From Sarocladium kiliense (taxonomy: Eukaryota > Ascomycota > Sordariomycetes > Hypocreales > Sarocladiaceae), in NCBI GenBank assembly GCA_030734395.1, contig JAUZTG010000016.1:1-64000 (forward strand): a stretch of 64,000 bases of DNA. The letters run 5' to 3'. A model generated the notes under the pieces. It searched no databases. It saw only the letters and a program-made list of their open reading frames with translations, and was not told the origin of the DNA. The translations under genes and the position numbers were made by a program. Positions 21,756 to 33,965 of the stretch are shown here, piece by piece. Each line of letters opens with the position of its first letter. The first letter of the stretch is position 1.

Positions 21756-22589
21756 GGTCGTCGTAGCTGAGCTTTCAGTGCAAATGTTCAATATAGAATA
21801 CAGGATACCATTGCTATCTAAAGTGCGAAACATCGTTCCTCCCTTAGGAGGGACGCTTTGAGCTAAATACCCCCTTAGGAATACAATGTTCTAGCTACTG
21901 ACGGAACATGGGTCTTCTCAGCTCTGACCTTGACTTCTCAGCCGCACCATATCTAAGCCTTAGACGCAGCCTAAACAGAAGATCTTTCGCATTAAAAATA
22001 GAACTACAATGCCGAGTTCCGTTGCAGACATTACAATTGTACTTATGTGTAGCCTAGCCTTATAGTAGAATCCCTTCATCTACCCACTATAGCAGTAGTT
22101 TGGCTTCATGTGCCAACCCGACTTTAGCTGCATATTTGAGGTTTGAGCTTGCGTCTTAGCAGCTCCTAGATTAACACCGCAGAGCGGTAGAGCAGAACAA
22201 GCCGGTATAGTCGAATACGATGGCTCAAAGTAAGGTTTCTCTGCCTCCTGCGACTTTTGTGCTTTCATTGAGCAAATGATACAGACTCCGAGTCTCCGAG
22301 CGCCAGGGCATCCTCCCCAGATTCAATTGTACCACTAGGATCGCACTCATGTCATCAGGGAGACAAATAGTGTTGTTGAAATTGGCAAAGAGATCATTGC
22401 ACGCATACTGCGAAATGTCCGTTCCTATTGTATTGACAAGCGACTAAATGAATGATGGCTTTGTTTATGGCGTATAAGATCGAAAGACGTCGATGTGCAG
22501 CTGAAAGATGGAAGACTTAAGTCCCTATTGCAAAACCGTACCTTATCATGTTGCTGTAACACCCAAGTTCTGTGTATCTGTGAAACCCT
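21756..22589. other. intergenic
   Basis: About 830 bases with no supportable gene. Short frames (up to 79 codons) are unconvincing. Two copies of CCCTTAGGA lie near 21841 and 21871, which is too little to call a repeat. Confidence 0.45.
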
Positions 22590-24206
22590 TTATAGGCACT
22601 GTGAGTAGTAGTCATTCTGCTTCCTGCAGGTGTAGGGCGAGACGCATGTGGTCGGCCCATTCCATCCCTGACCACCGCACTGTTCGTATCTGTTGGCAGC
22701 ACTACCTCCGTTATTACCACCTCCGCCGTTGCCCCCGCCGTTGTTGCCTCCTCCACTTCCGGAGCCGGCTCCAGGCGATGTGCCCGTGATAGGGTTGGAA
22801 CCAGGAAGGGCAGACAGTGCTGATAGTTTGGTCAGACAAAGCCTTCGAGTGTTTGAAGGATCTGAACTTACGTCCGTTGATGTTCTCAGTTCCCCAACGA
22901 GGCAGCGTGCACTGATTAGCGACTTGCCTGGTCTGCTCGCGCAAGGTTGGGCAAGCGACGTTGCAGTTCTGGTCCATGGCACGCTGCAACGAGTTGCCTT
23001 CCCACCCGAACATGTAGTCACCGTGCTGGCCATAACCAGTACTAGAAAGCCGTTAGCCCAAGGTTCGTAAAAGATATAAGGGGCTACGGAACATAATCAG
23101 GAGAAGGTAGACTACTTACACATCACCCATACTGAACACAAAGGGCTGAGAGCCGTCAGTGGGCCAAAGGCTGCGGTCGTTGAACTGGCGCGTATCCCAC
23201 ATGATCTCATAGAACAGCTGTGGAAGCTTGACGGGGTGGGATGATGGACACGGAGCACCCATCTCAAATGTGCCGCCGACGGGGTAGGCGACATGGCTCT
23301 TGTGATCAGCACTGTCGAGGTTGACGCCATCCCAACAACTAAGTGTAAAGTCAGCAATCGCTATCTCAAACCTCGTCTTTGCCAGTTTGTTTGCGATCTG
23401 GGCTCACGCACGTGGGAAAGAACAGGTTGGTCCGGATACCACCAGCGCAAGGGCGGGTGGGAAAGCTTCGGCTGTCAGTGCCAGTGCCTGGAGCACCAGC
23501 CTCTCCGCCGAAGTTGGCATCAAAGCATCGGAAGCTGGACTGCTGCTGGTCCATGGTGTTTTGGTTCTCTCGCAGGAACGGATTGCCGACGAGCATACGG
23601 AAGCCCTGTGGTGATAAGTAATTAGTAGTCGGTTTTGAGCGCTGGATCGACAGATCGAAGACCTACAGGCCGGAATGCAGTAACTTTGCTCCCATCGTAA
23701 GGCTGGATGTAGTAAATTGTCATGCCACCATTCGCGCCCTCGAGGAACTGGTTCGCAAACTGAGGCACCCGTGTGAGGCTTCCATCACGACCGCGGAAGT
23801 ACATGATGGCGGTCCAGTAGTTGGAGAAGTCCTCGCTGAAGGTGCAGGTCGTGCAGGAACTCTCTTTCGGGAAGTCCCTGTCCAGGGGCATGGTGAGGTT
23901 AAATCCATTCTGATGATAGAAGAGTTTAGTGCTCAACCCGCAACCTCATAAAGTATAGACGAAGAGCTTATAAGACTTACGCCGCCGACGAACTGGTGTA
24001 CGTGGCCAGAGGGGTTCAGTCCCGGTTGGACGAGGCTGAGGACGACTCTCTGATTAGTGTACTGAAAGTCTTCAGTAAGGAGGCTGATAATCTTTTGAGA
24101 CTTACGGATCTAGACGATCGATGAGAAGTTGGGAGCAGGAGAAGCGCAACATTGCTTGGGCAGACAAAGCTGAACCCAACAGGGTAACAGCTTGCTTCAG
24201 CAACAT
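22590..24206 (-). CDS. secreted DUF1996 protein with C-terminal cellulose-binding CBM1
   Basis: Seven exons, 24206-24106, 24035-23981, 23909-23667, 23605-23412, 23338-23120, 23041-22872 and 22819-22590, join in frame to 403 residues. A signal peptide (MLLKQAVTLLGSALSAQA) is followed by a DUF1996 domain with its hallmarks RLDPLVQPG, HVHQFVGGNGF, CTTC, WTAIMYF, GFRMLVG, CWDGVNLDS and PVKLPQLFYEIMWD. A Gly/Asn/Ser-rich linker leads to a complete fungal CBM1 with four cysteines (CGGQGWNGPTTC, then C and a final QCL) and aromatic binding residues Trp and Tyr. The protein is secreted and should bind plant cell wall cellulose or chitin-like polymer; DUF1996 activity is unknown. The first donor/acceptor pair was fixed by the DUF1996 motif. 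The plant cell wall link fits a saprotroph or plant associate (inference). Confidence 0.93.
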
Positions 24207-26864
24207 GTTGAAGGCTTCTATCTTGATATTAGGGTATTAACGTCAAAGGATAAGGACACTAGGACAGTTCTTTCAAAGATAAAACTTTCTTGCAATTGAG
24301 GAGTATAGGCTTTTGAAGGCCCATCCGAGCTTCTGGCTTGGGTTCACAGTCTTTATACAACTCGCAACCACTCACTGTCGAGAGATGCAAGAGTCAAGAT
24401 GGTCCCATGCCCAGATTACAGTGGGATCAAATATATTGAACTGCATAACATGAAGAGCTTGGTACAAGAAGAGGTTATCAATCGATCGATTTCGGAAGAG
24501 GAACTCCGTCTGTTCGAGCCATTCAGTTAGGGCAGCAGCGCAAAATTCATCTAACGCTCCCCCTGGTAGGAGCTGAAGCCGTCTTCAGCCAGGGTGCTGA
24601 GGGAGGGGGACGACATTGGCTGATTGGTTTAGTCGCATTGAGAGTTGGCGTTCTGGATCATTTTGTAGCATGGTTCACGAGAAGCCTATGAGTTTTCACT
24701 TCCGAGCTCTCAGTATTCCGAGGTCACAACAAGCCGAGTGGTTCTCGAATATTGCTAATGTTTACTTCCAATTACAAGGCTTGTTTCTCTTCAGCAACAG
24801 CAGCTCCTTGTGACCGCACAGACTGTGGGAGTTCAATGTGATGGAGGTTTTAAGACAAGTATTGGCTGACCTCTATTGTCCAAAGTCCCCACTTTCCACA
24901 CCGAGTCAAAGCTGCCAATCCTGCATGATCATAACCTAAATTGCGGACAAGTACAGATGAAATGGCCTGTCTTCCCAGCGGTTAGCCATGCAGTCGGGGG
25001 AAATCCCCGGACGGCTCGTGGTGGGGGCATGCAGTGAGAACATAAAATGAAGAATGCTGGTGCTGTATTTGATGTCGGTGTTGCACGGTACCACAAGCCT
25101 TGATACATGGATCCCTTTCCTGATGTGGCAAGACAATCAGTCCTTTTCGGGATAAGCGATCCTCCCTGCTCGGATGAGGCATCTGAGTAGTGTCTTCGGA
25201 AGACTGCCGTCCGCACATACTCCGCATTTTGGTCGAAGAAGGTGGAGGGGGAACCACTATCCTGGAAGACTAAACGTGGTTCCCTCAACTTAGGCTGAAA
25301 TGGTCAGCCTAACTTTACCTCGCTGTCGTTGTCTTGGTGCAGTAGTTGTTCTACAGTGTGTCAGGGACTTTACGATCCCGAAGAGTTATACATTCCCTAC
25401 CTGTTGCCATGTGAAATCCGGACATGTGCAACACCCCGGCTTGTCACATGGTTCTCATATCCAGACCCCGCCTTTCCAACGGCAGTTCTTAGCGAGTAGG
25501 TAAATCGCCTAAACTCCATGACTTTAAGATGCTGAAGTCTCTATTTCAGATCAGTCGCCGAGGAAGTTTCCGATCACCACAGTGAACCCGTCGTGAACTG
25601 ACACGGCTAGGCGTCAAGCCTACGTGTTATGGCCTTTGGAACGATTGGGTAAGTAGCGACTCTAGGCTTAGGATTCCCATGCATCATACACGCGTTCACG
25701 GACTTGGAAGAACTTTGGCAAAGATAACAAGACCGACCTGGTTTCCGACGCTGTGCTGATAGTATAGTGCATGGTGTACGCCAGATACCATTGCATGCAG
25801 CAGTGATGCACAATGGCAAGTAGACTATGGAGCATTCAGCGGCTATAGACGGCCAGTTTCTCGCAACCAGCTTTATGAATGAACTACAAGAGAGGCCAAG
25901 TACTAACTCCAGGCTACTAAATCGCACGTCTCCGGAAAATGCTAACAAAAAGACCATGCCTCGGTGAAGCTAGGCTTCGACAATGCGGTGTTCCTGTCGA
26001 TAGTACTTGATCATAACAATGAGAAATTCGGCAACTTTTGCCAGCTCGTGGCAAGACCAACGTCGGACGACGGGAAGGTGATGCTGATCCCTGTCCGCAA
26101 CGGTGTCAATGGTTCGGCAACGTGGGATCATCTGTGCTTCGCAACCACGGTTGAGTCAGACTCACGTGTTTGTCAGTGACCCCTCCCATCATTTCAGGCT
26201 AGAAAGGAGTTTTGGATCTCAGACCAACAAGAGGCACTGTGCCCCACGGCAATTCCCATCAGAAATTCTAGCCTCAACACCTTCTACCTTTCTTCACTGC
26301 TTGACAATGCCGTCACGGACACTTTTACGATTATCCCGTGACATAACATCGTTTTATTATCGTCGAGACGGATGCAGAGGCTGTAAGGTAGACTGGAGTC
26401 ATGCCTTAATTGCCGATGAAAGGCTTCTTCGGGGTTATTCCAGAGTAAGCAATGTAAAAAAAGACCGCGTAGCCTGACGAGCATTATCAGCATGTCTAGT
26501 AGGTAACCTTTCTACTACTTCATATAACTCAATGCTCAGTAAGCTTCAAGGTTCAATGTAGCACGCACAACGACCAGCTATTTCATGAGAGCGTGACAGG
26601 TTGTAGATTTGCTTCCACTCGCACGTCGTACCAGGATGCTCTTGACGCCAAGGGGGCTGCAGAGCTGAGCAGCAATTTGGGAGAAGCACATTATCTCCTA
26701 GTTCGCGGAGAGCTAAGTCGGATTCATCTAAGCTAGAAGTTGTTTCACAACTGGTATTGTTGTATTTTGAGCATCGAGGACCTTTGCCTTCTAGGCCCGT
26801 AGCCACCTGATAATCCGTCTTCAGTCAAAAAAGATAAAAGTTCCATCCTTGCAGAGATTCACGC
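24207..26864. other. 2.6-kb gene-poor region
   Basis: No supportable gene. Frames of 65-124 codons occur on both strands (for example 24929-25288 minus, 25607-25957 minus, 26103-26477 plus, 26546-26806 minus), but none shows a domain, signal peptide or credible exon structure. The 26546-26806 frame is Cys-rich but lacks a secretion signal. No terminal inverted repeats or transposase motifs were seen; decayed mobile DNA is possible. Confidence 0.45.
24352..24357 (-). promoter_or_regulatory. TATA box of the DUF1996-CBM1 gene
   Basis: TATAAA on the minus strand about 146 bases upstream of the ATG at 24206. No binding site for a specific cellulase regulator was identified with confidence. Confidence 0.5.
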
Positions 26865-27989
26865 TCAAGTCATTTCCGATAATACCCTGGTTGCTAGGAT
26901 GATGAGAAAGGTCCCCATCATGGATATAGATGCCAGTCCAACGCTGGTCCACGCCAAGGCGGTAGCTGCGCTCCCCGTGTTTGTTTGGACATTGCCGTAG
27001 TAAAGACCATCAATCGATACGGCAGAAGCAGCTACGCCAACATGCTGCCATATAACCGCGATGTAAAGAATGACACATGATAGCACGGAGAATGTGTATG
27101 TGATCCATAGAAGCCACTTCGCCGGGATTGGTTTTACCTCGCGGACGCTGCCATTAGAATCAGTCTCTTCATGCCAACCAGGGAATGTCGAGAGACAGAG
27201 AAAAAACAACAGGCTTAGTATCATAGAGATAATTCTAAAAGAAAAACAAAGATCAGTCTCGCCCTCTATAATCCCTCCGGCATCAGTCGAAGTGAGATGC
27301 AAGAGGCCCTGACTTACATCAACCCTGGCGTGATCGCTCGACTTCGGAACTGGTGAGCAGACATGACCATTCTCAGCGGATCAGAGAGTTGCCTCAACGC
27401 CGGCGTATTCCAAGATTTAATGCCATAGTAGTGTTGACCTCTGTCTGTCGTGATACATAACGAGAAGTAGCCAGCCCTGACTTCTTGGACTGTGGTAGTG
27501 GCCACTAGCTGCTCCTGTTCAACCCAATCCATTATAAACATGGGCACTGTCTGGTTCATCATGAGACTGCTCGACGACGGAGAGACGTGTTTGTAAGAGG
27601 CGAGGTGGAGGCTGCGTAGACCCTGGGTAGTGCATCCGCTCAGGACTAGCGCTACAGATGAGAGAATTAGCAATTTGGTTTGCCGAGTAGGGAGTCGGTT
27701 GATACATACACAAGAAAAGTATTTGCAACGTGGCGATAGCCATCAAGACATGACGGTATCCGATGTAGGGCGTGACTTTCTGGAGCGTGAGGGTTAGGGG
27801 CCCCAATCGGACTCTTGAGTCTGAGCTTTGTGAGGTCGAAAGCCTTGAAGCAGAAGAAGCGGCAATCGTCTCTTCACCAGCACCTTCAGACAAATCTCGG
27901 CTTCGAGACCCCTCTCGAACGCGAGAAGATGACCTTGAGGTTGATGCGGACTCGACTGTCGCAGCCTGTGGCCCAGACACCTGAGGCAT
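26865..27989 (-). CDS. Fig1-like membrane protein (minus-strand member of pair)
   Basis: Three exons, 27989-27719, 27651-27318 and 27234-26865, join in frame to 324 residues. Residues 1-65 are Ser/Arg-rich and probably cytosolic, followed by a span (HVLMAIATLQILFLSALVLS) and a luminal or extracellular part with GCTTQGLRSLHLASYKH and VRAGYFSLCI, the pattern of the Fig1 family (Ca2+ regulator and membrane fusion protein in yeast mating). Three more spans follow (IIISMILSLLFFLCL, WLLWITYTFSVLSCVILYIA, ALAWTSVGLASISMMGTFL). The architecture matches fungal Fig1/SUR7-like four-span proteins. The first donor could be GTATGT (used) or GTGTAT two bases upstream; only the former keeps frame. The gene is divergent from a second Fig1-like gene at 28324. 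Confidence 0.78.
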
Positions 27990-28323
27990 CTTGCGTTGGG
28001 TTAAGATCAGGACGAGGGTAAGTGAGTGTCAGAAACCAAAGCAAGGTTCCGAGGTCCCAACTCCACGTAAGATGGTAAGGCTGAATCTGTGTATCGCCTG
28101 GAGCTGGAATGCGATATGCAGCATCACGTGAGTGATGAAACTGTCCAGGGTCTGCAGAAGCTAAGGCTGCACTTTCTCAACAAGCTGCATCTTGTCTCAA
28201 GGCAGTACAGACAGCGAGGGACATACCTCCTCACCAATCTAAGTATGAACTTGACGATACAGCCTTCTCTTCTGACAGTTGCGATATCATCACTCAGTCC
28301 TGGTACATGATCGCCAGGGAAAG
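27990..28323. promoter_or_regulatory. divergent promoter of the Fig1-like pair
   Basis: About 330 bases separate the two divergent ATGs, so both promoters probably overlap here. No TATA box is obvious on either strand. Shared regulation of the pair is inference. Confidence 0.4.
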
Positions 28324-29804
28324 ATGCCTCCTCCCCAACCTTCTCCGCCACAGTGGCATCCACGCATGCAACCACCAAGGGGGAGTCCGTTTACCCGTCA
28401 GATGCCGCCACCAGGCGAGTCCTTCGAGCTGAGGCCTCTGCAAAGACCGCCAATGCCACCAGGCTTTCCACGTGCAGGACCGGGACATCAGGCCGCGGAT
28501 CTAGCGCAACCGGAAGGGGTTGTCGTGAATTCACCGGCCCCGACTATCAGACACGGGGTTCCCATCAGCCGATCGTCCATCAGTGATAAGACTCCTAATT
28601 ACCAAGCTGCTGCAGTCTACTTGCAGCCGGTATTATTGATAGCAATCATTTCATTAGCTAGTGAGTTGAATGACATATCTTGAATATTGACCTGTGAGAA
28701 GATACTAATAGCTATCATGTTAGTTTTCTTAGCTGTAGGATCTGTAACAGATTCTATAGCCGGCATCTATATCTTATCGCTACGCTACAGACAGGCTCAA
28801 TCTGCAGAACCAGTTGTCGAAGATAGAGACGAGCTAACAAAGCTTCTCTATGACCACATTGAAGCAGGAAGTAACATTCGAGAGCTACGAGTAGGCTATC
28901 TGGGCATGTGTGCTCAAACCATTAACAGTGCATGGGTCTGCTCTCGTAGTGCCGCGGATCTTGTCTCAAAGTTACGAAAGGCACATACGACTGACTCGCT
29001 TAACCTTATATGGATTGGCAACAAGTTCAAGGATGAAGCGGTCACCCCGATATTCGCGTAAGTAGGATCTATGCTTGCGTTGTCAAATAAAGCGCCTAGT
29101 CTGAACACAGCAGCTTCCTCACCATCGTGTCTGCAACCATGAGCCTCATCCTTGACATAACATCTCGCGTTGAATTTCGACAGAAATTACTCAAGGTCAA
29201 TAATAAGAACATTCGCCGTCTTATAAAGCTTAGTTCTGCTAATAAGCCATGGCTCTCTGGCTTGCTGCACACTCTCACCCCATTTGCTGCCTTCAACATG
29301 GCGTTCTGGCAACATCAGGCGAGCGCTATATCTCTATTGCTGATTGACAGCCTAGCAGGAACCGCAACATCTTCACGGGCTGGTCCTGGAGCCCTCGCCC
29401 TGTGCTGGCTTATACTTTGCCTGGCTCTCGTCAGCCTAGGCACCTACATGTTTGAAGAACGCATCTTCGCAGCACTAGACCTCTCTTCAGACTCAGAAGC
29501 AGCAAGCACGATCCGTCAGGACAGCTCTTTCGACGGGGAAGATCAAGGGTTTTGGGGGCCCAGAAGGCATCCAGCAGCGCGGGGCCCTCAACAAACGTCC
29601 GCACCACCACCAATGGCGAGGTCAGCTATGGATTACGTGTCAGGCTTCAACCCAGTTCGAAGAGAGGTACCAGCGGCAGATAGACGCAGGCACACCTCTG
29701 CATGGGACCGGAACAGACGTTTACCACCAACTGGTTTTGTAGAAGAGGAAGAAGTGGACGAAACTGACTCAACAGAAGGAAGTCATGCGGAGCAAGCAGT
29801 ATGA
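28324..29804 (+). CDS. Fig1-like membrane protein (plus-strand member of pair)
   Basis: Three exons, 28324-28660, 28712-29057 and 29111-29804 (the last acceptor may be 3 nt later), join in frame to 458 residues. A Pro-rich cytosolic N terminus of about 90 residues (MPPPQPSPPQWHPRMQPP) precedes a span that is split by the first intron (YLQPVLLIAIISLATIMLVF). Next comes a Fig1-type extracellular part with GIYILSLRYR, IRELRVGYLGMC and a second Cys in WVCSRSAADL. Later hydrophobic segments are FLTIVSATMSLILD, PFAAFNMAFW and ALALCWLILCLALVSLGTYMF. The C-terminal 110 residues are polar and end EEEEVDETDSTEGS-like, acidic. The GYxxxC motif matches the minus-strand neighbour. Its stop is 7 bases from the stop of the next, convergent gene. 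Confidence 0.75.
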
Positions 29805-29811
29805 TTTATTG

Positions 29812-32800
29812 CTATGTTTTGCTAGTTGCGCCCCAAGATGGAGCATAGTATGATAAAATCAAGAAGCCTAGTGCAAATAGGGCCACTAAACTTATGCCAG
29901 TACCTGTGCTAGTCTTGATAACTGAGCCTAGAGGCTGCGAGAATATCACAGCTAAAGTGACAATCCAAACGACAAGCACCAATGCTATGAGCGCGGCCGG
30001 GAGCTTTACTCCACGCACAGTAGTTACGAATGAACCCCACCAGGTCTTCACTCTATCAAAGTTGAGGGCAACCAGGATGAATGGTATCGAAACACCTGCT
30101 GATACAGAGACTAGGAGCGGTAAAATTTAGTCAGTCAAGGTGGCATGGAAGGTGTTCTACTCTAACTTACGAATTATGCCAACCACGGTGTCTAACGGCA
30201 TCTGACCATCGGCGTTGTACGGAAACCCGTCGAGCTCAATCGTAAAGAACGATGTAATGAAAGACAGGGGAAGCTGTGAATCGCAGGATTAGTCCCAGTC
30301 CATAAGGCTTGCATATCCAAGGGACTCACGAATACTGCAGCTACAACAGTAAAGAGCAGGGACATGTTTCCTTGCCTCGCAGTCTCACTAGCCTGTTCTC
30401 TAGCCAGCTTGAGCTGCTCAGCTATTGCTTTGTTGTAGACAACCGACTCCTCTGTCTGCCGTGCGGTATGTTCTGCTTGTTTTCGTGCTGAGTGAGCTTC
30501 AGAAAGGCTAGCGTGTTGGTGTTTGAGTGTGAGAAGAGACCGGATCTATTGACTTTGAGCACACTGCAAAGCGTCAGCGGTGGGGCCTGACTGACCGAAT
30601 CGATGCATCTGTTAGCCAACCCTTCCATCGTCTCGATTCTCTTGAGGTGATGGATAAGAGCGCGGCCCCCTCTGAGAGTATCATCGCTGCTGTCGTTCAC
30701 AAAGTCCTCAAAGCTCGCGTGAGACGTCCCCAGGCCAAGGTGGGCAACCAGCTCCTTCGCAACTTCTCGCTGGTCCTCAAGAACTCGGCGCAAGATACCG
30801 AGCTCGTCTCGGATATCTTCAATTTCTCCGAGAAGCCAGGTTTCCTGTTCGATTCGAATCTCGACCGCAGGAAGGAGTTCACGCCTCTGCGCGGCCGCTC
30901 CGAGCAGTGTTCGAAAGCCTTGTAAAAGGTCTGCTATCCTGTCCATCTACGCATAAATGTTACATGCCCGTTACTCTAATTGCCTTGAGTGAACAATTCT
31001 TACCACGTCACCTATCCGATTCTCAAAAAAGTCAAAGAAATGGTATCCTTCGGGTGTCTCAGTATAGTCAAAGGAACTCATAGCCGAGGACAAGATCACC
31101 CTGCACAAGCTTTCAACGTCTTCGATGTAATGCCTTGTGTTCTTCTGAAGATGGCGCATAGTGGCTTGATGAATGTTGAGGGGATCGTCGTCGCGTAGGA
31201 TGAATTTCTCACGCCTTTCGTGATTATCTCCATCTCCCGAAGCATCGAGGTCAGCGTGCATATCCGTTATGATGTCCCAGGCATCCCAGCGCAGGGGAGA
31301 ACAACTGATTAAAGTATCTATCACACACTTAGTCTACTCAATCTTAGAGAGTCCACAATTAGGGGCGACTACGTACCATTGTCCAGTATCCATAGCCACA
31401 GCTGGTCTACCATGAACATCTTAGCGTTATTAGGCGTTGACCATGACGTAAACTTTTGAATGACTTGGTTCCGATCCCTCCTGGTAATACTCGACAAGTG
31501 GCTGTATAGGTAATGATCCAGCGTTCTTCGATGTTGTAAGGGCGGAACAGCCAGCTCAATTTTGCCAAAAGCCGGCTGGGAATAGCCATCGATAAGGATC
31601 TTATGAGGCAGACCAGGAGAAAGTACTATGTTAGACATGTTATGATTCCCTGGTGTCGCGAATTGCGGCCCCACTAAAGGGGCTGCGGTGACTTTCAGCA
31701 CTGGCAATATTCACATTCCGTTGCCTGGGTGGAGGTGCGGTACGGACAGCGAAGGGATCCTGGCGAGTAGATGGAACGTGAAAAGGCTGATCCATCCAGG
31801 TACTGGTGACTGACCTGATTGCCTGGGACATGGTCTCGAAGTCCTTCTGGACCTCATAATTTAGATAAGGTACCTGAGAAGTCAGCTTCTCTAAAGTATG
31901 CCTCTTTGTAAACGTAGAAGGGCCTCACAAATGCACCAACGTATGGATCACGGATGTCTTCTTGCGTTCTTGGTGATGACTGTACTCTCTAGAATAGATC
32001 GTGAGTATTGTCAAAAAGGTACAAAGAGTGGCTATATTATAAACTCACCCTTGTTTTGCAGATGTGTGGGCGTATGAACGATCCCAAAGAAGTGGGAATA
32101 AGGTGTTGAGCCCGTTGCGTCCTCTCGATACCAAGTTCTGTGGCGATGTCTTCGTTGTATTGCGCTTCCTCTGACTCTCGCGCACTGAAATGTCTCCGGA
32201 CGAGGGCTTCGACCCATTCCATCTAGTCAAGCCTCAGCAGAAGGATTATTTCATAAGCTTTCTTGGGCGACAGCTACGTTGTTTGCTGGTAGATGATACC
32301 ATCGGAAGGATTGCTTGCCAGTGATGTTATTCTGAGCGCGGGCCTTCTCCATGATTTCATCAACACCCTTGCCATATAGGAGCGTATAAACAGAAGTTGA
32401 CTCCTGTATCCTGTTTTCACTTGTGCCAATGAAGAAGTCGACAATAGTAGCTTCGAATGCCTGGCATGCAAGCATCTTCGCCCGGTTATCCAGAGGCGCA
32501 GCGCTTCTGGCTAACACGTTATGTTGATTCTGAAATTGCTCTGTATTAGTACGCGAAACCCTTGGCCCTTCTTGCAAATGCGAAGACTCTAGAAGCTGCC
32601 TGATCTCATCGTCTTCAGGGCCGGGAGCGCCGCCCAACGGGGCTCCCCTGCGGACGCCGGGTCTGCTCGATGCAGGACGTCTAGCAGCACCGTGCCGAAG
32701 TAAAAGCTTGACCAAAGCCGTCTTACGGTTTGATATAGCCATATCCAGCGGTCGCTGACCATAGATATCCTCAAAGTCGACTTTCGCCTGGTGCTCGAGC

Positions 32801-33194
32801 AGAATCTCAGCTAGGCGAGTGAAGCCCTGTTCAGCACAAACATGAAGGGCAGAGCGCCTTAGTCATTGATGGAGTTCACGTTTGCTCCAAACTCTAGTAG
32901 AATCTCTGCCAGCCTGAGACGCGGTGTGTTTCCCATTGCCGTGCATGCTAGTGGCTTCCAACCCTGGTTGTCTGCTTCCTCTGGATCGGCACTGGCCTTT
33001 AGCAGCAGCCGTGCAAGGTCCTCATGACCGTTGACTATAGCGAGATGGAGCAGCGTTTGTCCTTCATTGGGTGTTTTCGTCCAGAGAAGAACCGGGTTTT
33101 CGTGAAGTCGGCGGCTGACGAGATCAACATTGCCTGTCCGCGCGGCCTCCTGAATGATGTGCCCATCGGCATGGTTCGGTAGGAAGAGCTCCAT
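29812..33194 (-). CDS. ankyrin-repeat plus CorA-like membrane protein, frameshifted in exon 1
   Basis: Multi-exon gene (about eleven exons) with a common fungal layout: N-terminal ankyrin repeats (GQTLLHLAIVNGHEDLARLL, GWKPLACTAMGNTPRLRLAE, RSALHVCAEQGFTRLAEILL), a variable middle, then a CorA-like metal-transporter domain with FMVDQLWLWILDN, a long helix (EQLKLAREQASETARQGNMS) and two spans (TVVAAVFLPLSFITSFF and ALIALVLVVWIVTLAVIF). The GMN motif of true CorA is absent, as usual in these fungal proteins, so transport is not assured. Clear exons include 33194-32862, 32856-32278, 32222-32049 and the blocks near 31323, 30945, 30420 and 30270. Between 32861 and 32857 the ankyrin frame loses one base: GAC is followed by TAA and the frame resumes at CGC. 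Either the gene is broken or a 53-nt intron (32879-32827) skips the lesion in frame. Confidence 0.82.
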
Positions 33195-33965
33195 CCGAAG
33201 TTCGCGTCACAGTACGGTTAGATCTGAACGCGGACCGAATCGATATGACGCTGTTTTGTGCTATATCCAGCCGATGTCAGGTGTTAAAGCCAGATTGGAC
33301 CGCCAAGAGGCAGATAATCATTAGCAGGGGTTGGTTGGGCTGAAGACAAGGCTCTGACGGGGTTCCCTCGCAGCCGGTGCTGGGGACCTGTGCCATTGCC
33401 GGAACATGGGTGAGGCGTCTTGTGTCGATGCTGGTTATCCAGTAGTTCACATGCTAGAGGAACTTCATATTGTGATCTCGGATGGATGTGCTACATGTCA
33501 TAGCTCTTGTATGCAGACAGGTTCCTTGCAGCCTTGGGCCGAGCAGTCTTTAGGGTAAGGACCTCGTTCTCCGTCTCTCTGCTTGCTTCTCAGCGAAAGA
33601 CGCAGCCATCGCATGTCCTTTCTGGCTTTATCAAGCCACGGGCTGGCTGGCTACCCGTGCCACGGTCAATTCGATGCTAGATGGGTGGTTCGTGCCCAGG
33701 TGATTAGCGGGTGATCAACCGCTGGTGGTGGGTGTTCTTTGTCGCTACTCACCCAGCGCCTACCTGGAGGTACCTTAGCTGCAAAACCAGCCCCACGGAC
33801 GCACGTCATGCATCGCAAGCACCCGCCCGGCTCAGCTGAAGCTCTCTGATCGCGATTCCCTGCTCCCAAGTCTGGTCTTTTGCAACACTCCCATTTTGAA
33901 GTCAGCTTCTCCCATTCATCTTTCTTGGCACGTCGCCAGTGCATGCGCGGCTCGCTACCTCTGCC
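33195..33965. other. intergenic, divergent promoters
   Basis: About 770 bases between the divergent starts of the ankyrin gene and Yme2. No gene or motif that I can support; a 92-codon minus frame at 33666-33944 is unconvincing. Confidence 0.45.

Noticed and set aside
26546..26806. Cys-rich minus frame as a candidate small secreted protein
   Set aside because: No signal peptide and no plausible ATG context; cysteine spacing is irregular.
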